From the NCBI RefSeq assembly GCF_934294775.1, contig NZ_CAKRAH010000054.1, positions 1 to 17,745 on the forward strand: a DNA stretch of 17,745 nucleotides. Reading direction: 5' to 3'. A program made the position numbers and the translations under genes. A model generated the notes under the pieces. The model saw only the letters and a program-made list of their open reading frames with translations. It searched no databases and was not told the origin of the DNA. Below are positions 6,592 to 12,853 of the stretch, in pieces. Numbering within the stretch: the stretch's first letter is position 1; every line of letters starts with the position of its first letter. Origin of the DNA: an uncultured Dorea sp. (GTDB lineage Bacteria; Bacillota; Clostridia; Lachnospirales; Lachnospiraceae).

Positions 6592-7686
6592 TTAATCAAT
6601 ATCGCTCTCTTTTACACGTTTTCTTCTGAAAAACAGAAGGCTTGACGCAATTGCTGCTCCGAGTAATGCCATATAAGGTGCTACATTTAAGAAGATACCA
6701 CCTGGTGTAGTTGTGTCTTTGTCATTGACTACTGTGATATTTCTGTCGCCGTTATCATCTTTCCTTCCTGCCCCATTCACGATTGTTCCGGTTGTCTCTG
6801 AAGTTGCCTGACCGTCAATCGTTGTCGTATATCCGTCAGAAGCATAATCGGCCTCTGTTACGGTATATCTGTCACTATCTGATAAGCCCCAGATCTTCGC
6901 TGTCTGATCTGACTTTAATGTAATCGTCTGTGCAGTTCCTGATACCAATGTGATCGGTGCACGCTGGTCTGAAAAAGTAACATAATATTCTTCCCCTTCT
7001 GCTCCGTCTACTTCTATTGTGAACTCAAAGTCTTTGGAACGGTTTCCCTGATTACCGGTTACTTCTTTTTTAACAGTCAGATCATGTAAGGTATCATGTG
7101 TGCTGCTGTAATCGTTCGTAAATGTTGCATCGTCCTTTGCTTTTGGATCCGACGTCTTTACAAATGCATACGAACTGACCTCTAACTGGCCGCTGCTGTT
7201 ATATGTTACATATACGTCAAAATACTTTTCTTCTCTTGTATATGCTACACCTTCATATGCATTACCATCTGCATCTGCCGGTGTCTCACTGACGATGTAA
7301 CGGTAGATTCCAGGTTTTGCATTTTCCCCCTGTGTAAATACTGACTCATTGACCTTAAGATTTGTCGTTCCTGCTGTGATTACTGTTTTTCCAATATCCG
7401 ATGCTGCAGGTGCCGATGCAATGATGCCATCATCAACGGTTACCCCGCCTTCTATTCCTGCATAAACCGCATCCTGGTTCTGACCTGCTGGCACTGCAGC
7501 TCCCGGACGTACTTCGAATACAAATGTCGTATTCGGTGCATAGACATTTTCTTCTTTGGTAATGTCCTTTGTAAGCGTCAGGTTTTTCGGAAGCTCATCT
7601 GCAAAAACGGGCATACTAAGTGTCGCCGTCATCATCATTCCTGCCATTGCTGCTGTGGATACCTGTTTTACCATTCTTTTTTTCAT
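6592..7686 (-). CDS. Backbone (major) pilin, FctA/Spy0128-like, two isopeptide domains
   Basis: Residue numbers here count from a second ATG two codons upstream (7692, MIMKKR); the ATG at 7686 is better spaced from AAAGGGAAG. A signal peptide ends near VFADE (residue 33). Two Ig-like domains follow, each with the Lys-Glu-Asn set that makes an internal isopeptide bond. Domain 1 (about 36-195) has Lys42 in LTLTKDI, Glu136 in YIVSET and Asn193 in ATFTND. Domain 2 (about 203-325) has Lys209 in LTVKKEV, Glu280 in YTVTE and Asn323 in ITVVND. The tail has TTTPGGIFLNVAPY, a hydrophobic helix and FRRKRVKESDID. It lacks LPXTG, and TPGGI is the probable sorting motif. This should be the polymerised shaft subunit. 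Confidence 0.82.
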   Translation of the reverse strand: MKKRMVKQVSTAAMAGMMMTATLSMPVFADELPKNLTLTKDITKEENVYAPNTTFVFEVRPGAAVPAGQNQDAVYAGIEGGVTVDDGIIASAPAASDIGKTVITAGTTNLKVNESVFTQGENAKPGIYRYIVSETPADADGNAYEGVAYTREEKYFDVYVTYNSSGQLEVSSYAFVKTSDPKAKDDATFTNDYSSTHDTLHDLTVKKEVTGNQGNRSKDFEFTIEVDGAEGEEYYVTFSDQRAPITLVSGTAQTITLKSDQTAKIWGLSDSDRYTVTEADYASDGYTTTIDGQATSETTGTIVNGAGRKDDNGDRNITVVNDKDTTTPGGIFLNVAPYMALLGAAIASSLLFFRRKRVKESDID

Positions 7687-7717
7687 AATCATTCTTCCCT
7701 TTCTCTTTTATTCATAT

Positions 7718-8212
7718 TTATAAATCAGCTCTTCTTAAAACGGTGATCACCCGTCCCTTTATCTCCTTTTTACTGATTGCACCAAAGTACCTGCTGTCTT
7801 TTGCACCTTCCCTGAAATCACACAAAACAAAATACTGATCTTTTTTTAATGTCACCGGATAGTCGATTCCATCCAGATACGCCGGAGTCTTATAATAGAT
7901 CCCGTTCTCATTTACAATGCTTCCATTAATTTTCAGTTCGTTCTTTTTTGTGATCTCTACTTTATCCTTCTCTTTTGCCACAATTCTACCTGTATACAAT
8001 GTTCCATCTCTTCGGAATACAACCACATCCCGGTCAGAAAATGCGCGCTCCAGCCGGTAATAAAGCATCAGATCTCCGGCACATATCTTCGGCGACATAT
8101 CCTGATTTTTTTCTGTAGCCACTCCAAAAATCACGCCAAACAGAATTACCAGTAAGATTACCAGCATCAATAAACGGGTAAAGAAAAGTATGATTTCTCT
8201 TTTCTCTTTCAT
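7718..8212 (-). CDS. SipA-like signal peptidase homologue, catalytic dyad missing
   Basis: A 164-residue protein with one N-terminal membrane helix (about 9-31) and the type I signal peptidase fold boxes. The box that normally reads GSMxPTL..GD is here QDMSPKICAGD, so the nucleophile position is Asp38, not Ser. The general-base box, normally YxKRxxG, is YTGRIVA, so Lys is replaced by Gly75. The C-terminal box is kept (CDFREGAKDSRYFG, 131-144). SipA of S. pyogenes, a pilus-assembly protein that is not a working peptidase, has the same two replacements as I recall. The ATG is well placed after AAGGAG, 19 nt downstream of the adhesin stop. Likely role: a pilin-assembly chaperone next to the sortase. 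Confidence 0.85.
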   Translation of the reverse strand: MKEKREIILFFTRLLMLVILLVILFGVIFGVATEKNQDMSPKICAGDLMLYYRLERAFSDRDVVVFRRDGTLYTGRIVAKEKDKVEITKKNELKINGSIVNENGIYYKTPAYLDGIDYPVTLKKDQYFVLCDFREGAKDSRYFGAISKKEIKGRVITVLRRADL

Positions 8213-8231
8213 ATATGCTCCTTATCATCTC

Positions 8232-10457
8232 TTATTCTTCTGTCAGATCCAGCCATCTCCGGATTCCATACAACACACCAAACAGTGCAAGCATTCCTCC
8301 CGCACTCCCCGTCATTACCAGATATGGTGCGCCTGTCTGCCGGATTCCTGTTGCCGGTGGTATGTCTTTTGTGTTCGTAAATGTAAGATCCGTATTTTCA
8401 TGTATCACAGCGGTATACGTATCTTCTCCGGATTCTACGCTTTCCGGTGTACCTGTAATCTGCACATCATAGTCTTCTGCATCCTCCGAAACGGTATATT
8501 CCACACCATATGGAATCGTCACTTCTATCCTTTCCAGATGCTTTAACTGAAATGTATAGACTCCATTTTCCACTGTAACTGCATCTTTCATCTCTTCTTC
8601 TGAGAGTGCATTGCCCTGTGCATCGTATTTGGTATACCGGATGCTTCCGGTATAGGCGTCACCGTTCAGCTCTGTCTTCACATGAAATGTAAATGGATGT
8701 GTCCGGTCGCCCATATTACCTTCTACTTTCTTTTCAATCTTCAGGAATCTGTCACTTCTTGTATACCGGTTCTGGAAGTCCACCTCTGATGTCGTATCTC
8801 TTGTAATGATTCCTGATGAAGAAAAATTATCCGGAACTGCTGCCAGGTCATAACCTTCTAATGCCGCATTATCCTCCCTGACTTCATAACTGGTTCCCGG
8901 AGTCAGATTTATCATCTGATATACATATGCTCCGGTCTCTGTATCCCAGGTAAGACCGTCTGCATCAAGCTTTAACACTTTTGTCTCCTGCGTCTTATCT
9001 GGTTTTGTCAATGTACAGGTAAATACCAGATTATCTTTTACACTCTGCAAACCTTCCGGATTATCATCCAGTCCCGTGATTACTTTGGAAATCTTTAAGT
9101 TTCCCGGATGTACATGGACGACCGGTTTCGGATACATTTCTGTATATGCATTTTCATTGTATACATAATCCAGTCTGGCTGATTCATTTTGATTGGAATA
9201 AAAGCCTTCCTGTCCGGCATAGGTTCCGGTTCCTTCGTCTGCAATATCTGTGTAGCCTCCTGTCCGGAATTTTTCGTATGCAGCCTCACTTGGCTGGATC
9301 TTTGCAACAACCTGATAGGTATAATCTTCTTCCAGTGCATATCCTGCCGGAAAGTTTAAGGCTACTGATCTGGTGACTGCATCATAAGAAGCTGTAATGC
9401 CAAGACTTGCGGCATCTATCTGCCTGCCGGATGCATCTAAGACTATAACCTGCGGAGATAATACCTTGCCATCTGTGTCTGTCACCATCTCTACATTCTC
9501 GCTTAGCGGATCTGATATCCGTACATTGGTACAGGTTAGTTTTGTAATCTGGGCCTTAATATCATCAAATGCATTATTCAACGCATCCAGTGATGTTCCT
9601 GCATACGATCCATAATTTTTAGCATTTGCTGCCGAGGATGCCAGATTGGTAAGCGTCTTGTAATTGCTTTGTGGTCCGACTCCGACAGTGAAAAAATAAT
9701 CGGTATAGAGCTTCGCTGCTTCTGTCTTAGCTGCATTTAGATTCGCTCCCCTCGCTCCATTTTCATCATCATTATTACCATTTCCAATCGTCATTCCGTT
9801 TCTGTCATAACGATATGTCGGATCTCCGTCAGATACAAATATGACTGCCGTCTTAGCTGTACTTCTTACACCTTTTAACAGTTCTCCAGCCTCTCTAAGT
9901 CCTGCCTGATAATTCGTTCCTCCGGTTGTATCAGGCAAAGTTTTACTTGTAATATCTGATGCCTGACCTGTCCAGTTCACCACCGTCTGTGCATCGTCCC
10001 ATGCCTTTTCATCGCGGGCTCTGTTCGTTCCACTGAATGTAACCAGTGCAAACCGGACATCCAGTTCCTGACTTGCCGCCAGTGTATTGGTAAGATTATT
10101 AATTGCCTGACTTGCTGCTATCTTTCTTTCACCTTTTTGTTCTCCATGCCCTTCTTCATTTTTATTCATCAGCCATTCCATACTGTTGGACCGGTCCAGC
10201 ACATAGATGACATCCATCGGGGTCTTGGATACTCTGCTGTCTGTTTTTCCTTTTACTGTCAACTTCAGATCGTATGTTCCGTCTGCATTTTCCGTTACTG
10301 TCTTTTCATGCTCCAGGGAAATTGCGGGATTTATCTCCTGTTCTTCTTCGGCCTGCACCTGCCTGATACTTCCTCCTATGGGTATCAGCACCATGACCGC
10401 AGCCGTCAGTACTGTAATAATCTTCTTTATATTCTTCCGGCTGATAGTATGTCCCAT
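8232..10457 (-). CDS. Pilus tip adhesin with vWA domain and two CnaB-like domains
   Basis: This 741-residue secreted protein has a signal peptide (about 1-36, ending VQA-EEE). A von Willebrand A domain (about 80-305) has the metal site DRSNS (Asp88, Ser90, Ser92), GGTN (Thr181) and VSDGDP (Asp210). A middle region (about 306-450) leads to two CnaB/Spy0128-type domains: about 453-566 (LKISKVI, YEVRED, VDFQNRY) and 571-697 (LKIEKKV, YTVSED, LTFTNTK). Both have the Lys, acidic and Asn positions for isopeptide bonds. The tail is IPPATGIRQTGAPY, then a hydrophobic helix, then RRWLDLTEE. It is first in the operon, where S. pyogenes carries the Cpa tip adhesin. The ligand is unknown. The ribosome site GGAGGAG is well spaced. 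Confidence 0.85.
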   Translation of the reverse strand: MGHTISRKNIKKIITVLTAAVMVLIPIGGSIRQVQAEEEQEINPAISLEHEKTVTENADGTYDLKLTVKGKTDSRVSKTPMDVIYVLDRSNSMEWLMNKNEEGHGEQKGERKIAASQAINNLTNTLAASQELDVRFALVTFSGTNRARDEKAWDDAQTVVNWTGQASDITSKTLPDTTGGTNYQAGLREAGELLKGVRSTAKTAVIFVSDGDPTYRYDRNGMTIGNGNNDDENGARGANLNAAKTEAAKLYTDYFFTVGVGPQSNYKTLTNLASSAANAKNYGSYAGTSLDALNNAFDDIKAQITKLTCTNVRISDPLSENVEMVTDTDGKVLSPQVIVLDASGRQIDAASLGITASYDAVTRSVALNFPAGYALEEDYTYQVVAKIQPSEAAYEKFRTGGYTDIADEGTGTYAGQEGFYSNQNESARLDYVYNENAYTEMYPKPVVHVHPGNLKISKVITGLDDNPEGLQSVKDNLVFTCTLTKPDKTQETKVLKLDADGLTWDTETGAYVYQMINLTPGTSYEVREDNAALEGYDLAAVPDNFSSSGIITRDTTSEVDFQNRYTRSDRFLKIEKKVEGNMGDRTHPFTFHVKTELNGDAYTGSIRYTKYDAQGNALSEEEMKDAVTVENGVYTFQLKHLERIEVTIPYGVEYTVSEDAEDYDVQITGTPESVESGEDTYTAVIHENTDLTFTNTKDIPPATGIRQTGAPYLVMTGSAGGMLALFGVLYGIRRWLDLTEE

Positions 10458-10563
10458 AACGCTCCTCCATTTCTGTCTCCTTTGATTGTGGCTTTTTCTT
10501 TACCCTCATAGTATTTCTATGTAGGAGTGCTTTGTTTTATTCCAGAAGATTCTTGTTTTCCCA

Positions 10564-10610
10564 GATATTACTAATTACCGGTGTCGCAAATTGTAACTTT
10601 AAGTAATATC
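10564..10610. repeat. Inverted repeat upstream of the pilus operon
   Basis: Perfect 9-bp arms GATATTACT (10564-10572) and AGTAATATC (10602-10610) are 29 bp apart. An inner pair (TTAC/GTAA) lies within. It sits about 110-150 bp upstream of the adhesin start, where the pilus promoter is expected. I see no strong -35/-10 pair; TTGCGA (10590-10585) is only a weak candidate -35. It could be an operator. Confidence 0.5.
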
Positions 10611-10616
10611 AAAAAA

Positions 10617-10698
10617 AGACAAAAAAATACGTCCCTCCATGGTTTCCTTGTGCTGTCCTGATTCACAAGTCCACCGGACCGGACATATTTTTCTGTCT
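10617..10698 (-). terminator. Long hairpin terminator between the GntR pair and the pilus operon
   Basis: Arms of 18 bp with 16 matches (10617-10634 and 10681-10698, each of the form AGACAxAAAAATAxGTCC) enclose a further hairpin, CTTGTG/CACAAG. On the minus strand the stem runs into TATTTTTTTGTCTTTTTTT. It could end GntR transcription, or act as an attenuator in a long pilus leader. Read with the neighbouring repeats, the 346-bp gap at 10458-10803 is mostly secondary structure and holds no gene that I can see. Confidence 0.65.
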
Positions 10699-10756
10699 CA
10701 TTTTATGTTATATTCTGTTTTTCTTTCCTGATAATAGATAGCAGGATTCATTATTT

Positions 10757-10800
10757 ATATCAGATGGGAATATAGCTCTCCATACTTTTTAATCTGATAT
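10757..10800. repeat. Inverted repeat just after the second GntR gene
   Basis: ATATCAGAT (10757-10765) and ATCTGATAT (10792-10800) form a 9-bp stem with a 26-nt loop, 3 nt beyond the GntR stop codon. There is no T-run, so it is probably an mRNA 3'-end hairpin rather than a complete terminator. Confidence 0.5.
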
Positions 10801-10803
10801 AGC

Positions 10804-11448
10804 TTATTTGTAATATGTAAGCATATCATCACGGCTTCGCATGATATGATCATACATCGCTTTCTTTGCAGCGTCCGCATCATGTGCCTGAATTGCTTTT
10901 AAGATATTCCCGTGTTCTTTGATCGACACTTTGGCATAATCATCTTCGGATACCATGCTTCCCATCGACAAACCATTCCACAATTCAGAGATCATATTTT
11001 TCATCTTCTGATTTCCTGCCGCTGTCCAGATTTCACTGTGGAATGCACGGTTCAGATCGGTATATTGCTTGAAATCACCGGCATTTAAAGCTTCTTCTGC
11101 CTCCTCATATACGGATTCGATTTCTGATATGTCAACTTCCGGATCTGCCGCCAGTGCTGCTGCCGAACTCTCAAGAATTGCTCTTAACTGATAATGTTCC
11201 TTTATGTACGTCTCTGTAATTCCAAGAACTACCGCTCCTTTGTTCTTACGAAGCTGGATCAGTCCGTCTCTTGCCAGTATCTGAAATGCCTCTCTTACAG
11301 GCATTGCCGATACATTTAACTGAGATGCCACACTGTCCAGTGAAAGAATCTCACCTTCCTGCATCTGTCTTGAAAGGATTGCTTTACGAAGTTCTGCTGC
11401 CACTTTTTCTTTTGCTGATGGCATCTTAATCGGTTTCAGTCCATTCAT
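10804..11448 (-). CDS. GntR-family regulator, FCD type, with complete metal site
   Basis: This 214-residue protein has a winged helix-turn-helix at about residues 12-75 (VAAELRKAILSRQMQEGEIL, SQLNVSAMPVREAFQILARDGLI) and an all-helical FCD ligand domain after it. The FCD metal ligands are visible: Asp and His in YTDLNRAFHSEI, His in SIKEHGNIL and His in AMYDHIMRS. FCD regulators usually sense carboxylic acids, which fits control of tartrate genes. Its ATG overlaps the stop of the preceding GntR gene by one base (TAATG), so the pair is translationally coupled. The target is inferred from shared promoter words, not shown. Confidence 0.85.
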   Translation of the reverse strand: MNGLKPIKMPSAKEKVAAELRKAILSRQMQEGEILSLDSVASQLNVSAMPVREAFQILARDGLIQLRKNKGAVVLGITETYIKEHYQLRAILESSAAALAADPEVDISEIESVYEEAEEALNAGDFKQYTDLNRAFHSEIWTAAGNQKMKNMISELWNGLSMGSMVSEDDYAKVSIKEHGNILKAIQAHDADAAKKAMYDHIMRSRDDMLTYYK

Positions 11449-12053
11449 TATTTATTCATTCCTCTCTCTTTGTTCACTGCTTTTGCCAGCAGTTTGTAAT
11501 ACGAATCTAATGACTTTTCAACTTTCTTCAGTTCCCCTGCCTCTAAAAGCACTGTCATTTTTTCTTTCTCTTCCTTGATTTTTTCTCCAAAATGTCCCGT
11601 CGCCAGAGCAAAACGGATATAACTATCACATGCATTCTGAAGCAGTCTCTTAATGTACTCATTTTCTACCAGTTCACACATCGCCTGAGCCGGATGCACT
11701 TCTCCCATTATACCTTTCTGAGAAAGTGCTCCTTTCAGTTCTTCTATCCTTCCGCTGTGTTTTAAACTGTTCAGTGCTTTTTTTGTCATCTCTGAGATCA
11801 TACTGTAGATCAGAATGATCTGTTCATCATCAAGCTCTGTTACCGTAATTCTTCTGGTCGCCAGGCGGATGATCAGTCCCTGGTTCTCCAGAATCTGAAA
11901 TGCTTCCCGGATCGGAATTCTCGAAGCTTCGAATATTTCTGCAAGTTCTTCCTGTTTTAACTGACTTCCTCCAGGAATTCTTCCAGACAAGATCTCATCT
12001 GCGATCTGTTCCGCCATATAATCGCTTAATCTTTTTTCTGATATATCTTTCAT
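11448..12053 (-). CDS. GntR-family regulator with degenerate ligand domain
   Basis: A 201-residue protein from the preferred start. The GntR winged helix is clear: ADEILSGRIPGGSQLKQEEL, then EASRIPIREAFQILENQGLI. The C-terminal region is helical but lacks the Asp-His-His-His metal ligands of FCD domains, so ligand sensing may differ or be lost. An ATG lies 8 codons upstream at 12077 with no ribosome site; the ATG at 12053 (MKDISEK) follows GGGGGA at good spacing, so I chose it. It overlaps the second GntR gene by one base. A heteromeric pair, with one sensing and one non-sensing subunit, is a plausible inference. Confidence 0.8.
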   Translation of the reverse strand: MKDISEKRLSDYMAEQIADEILSGRIPGGSQLKQEELAEIFEASRIPIREAFQILENQGLIIRLATRRITVTELDDEQIILIYSMISEMTKKALNSLKHSGRIEELKGALSQKGIMGEVHPAQAMCELVENEYIKRLLQNACDSYIRFALATGHFGEKIKEEKEKMTVLLEAGELKKVEKSLDSYYKLLAKAVNKERGMNK

Positions 12054-12116
12054 AATTCCCCCATGATCTTGAATCATTTATTGTTCTTACTATTACGATC
12101 TATACAATCTGCTATA

Positions 12117-12162
12117 ATTTTACAGTATCGTATCTTTATGTTCCAATAATAATGTATCCAAA
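12117..12162 (-). promoter_or_regulatory. Promoter and candidate operators of the GntR pair
   Basis: On the minus strand: -35 TTGGAA (12146-12141), an 18-bp spacer, -10 TAAAAT (12122-12117). The spacer contains the direct repeat GTATCGTATC (12125-12134, plus strand), and TGTATCCAAA (12153-12162) lies just upstream of the -35. Both words have exact partners in the ttd leader. The position inside the promoter suggests autorepression. Confidence 0.5.
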
Positions 12163-12224
12163 ATCAACAGATTTGTAAAGCATTATTTTCTATTTTTCTA
12201 TACTTTATCTTTGGTAAATCTCAA

Positions 12225-12246
12225 GAAAAAGCCGTAGAGTACGGCT
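12225..12246 (-). terminator. Intrinsic terminator of the small helical-protein gene
   Basis: AGCCGTA-CTC-TACGGCT (12246-12230 on the minus strand) is a perfect 7-bp stem followed by TTTTTCTT. It begins 5 nt after the stop codon of the upstream gene. Confidence 0.85.
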
Positions 12247-12251
12247 CTTTC

Positions 12252-12683
12252 TCATATATACTTTTTCATGTCTTTTACTATTTTTTCACATACCCGTTCA
12301 AACTTTTTTGCCAGCGAAATGCTTTCTTTTTCTACTTCCGGATAACGATTCCGTTTCTCTGTGATGGATTTAATCCCCATGTTCGCTCCATCGATCATCA
12401 TCTCTGCAATCTTGGCGTGATCATCGTTAAGTAATAATTTCATCTCTGCACTGAACCATGCAAATGTCTCTGCTGCCTTTTCTGATATTTTTTCTTCTTC
12501 GGTTTCGCCTCCCGACAATCTTGCTGCTTCTTTTTCTATCTGTTCATATTCTTCTTTGTATTTGCAAAATAGATCCTGCATATCCTGATCTTTCAGATAT
12601 ACTGCCAGTTGCTCGATACTGTTCAGTGCCATTTTACATCCTGTGCTGCATTCTTTTAATACTTCATAGGTTGCTGTGTCCAT
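12252..12683 (-). CDS. Small helical cytoplasmic protein of unknown function
   Basis: This 143-residue protein has no signal peptide or membrane segment. The predicted content is almost all helix, in four stretches (about 2-30, 33-58, 66-100, 115-142), rich in Lys and Glu, and resembles a four-helix bundle. The conserved-looking block HAKIAEMMIDGANMGIKSI (about 89-107) resembles a family of clostridial hypothetical proteins I recall but cannot name. A ferritin-like or DUF2383-like fold is possible but not shown. It has its own ribosome site (AGGAGGG, well spaced) and its own terminator, so it is probably monocistronic. Confidence 0.7.
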   Translation of the reverse strand: MDTATYEVLKECSTGCKMALNSIEQLAVYLKDQDMQDLFCKYKEEYEQIEKEAARLSGGETEEEKISEKAAETFAWFSAEMKLLLNDDHAKIAEMMIDGANMGIKSITEKRNRYPEVEKESISLAKKFERVCEKIVKDMKKYI

Positions 12684-12795
12684 GATGATTCCCTCCTTTT
12701 GTTGTTGCTGCTTTTATCTGTTATTGTTTCTCTTTTTTTTAATTTTTAATCTGGCATTAACAGATTTTATTCTGGAATCTTCTGGAAAATTATAA

Positions 12796-12844
12796 TTAAA
12801 AAAATCCTTTATACAAGACTATAAAATCTTACATAAAGGATTTT
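12796..12844 (-). terminator. Intrinsic terminator of the Na/Pi cotransporter gene
   Basis: AAAATCCTTTAT (12801-12812) and ATAAAGGATTTT (12833-12844) are perfect 12-bp complements with a 20-nt loop. On the minus strand the stem ends in a run of seven T. It lies about 10 nt downstream of the cotransporter stop codon. Confidence 0.85.
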
Positions 12845-12853
12845 CTTTTTCTT

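Noticed and set aside
10306..10509. A 67-codon minus-strand frame overlapping the adhesin start
   Set aside because: It overlaps the adhesin signal peptide out of frame and reads as low-complexity charged sequence. I treated it as chance.
10564..10610. Invertible promoter switch for the pilus operon
   Set aside because: The 9-bp arms and 29-bp spacer are smaller than known invertible switches and there is no adjacent recombinase gene. Kept only as an inverted repeat.
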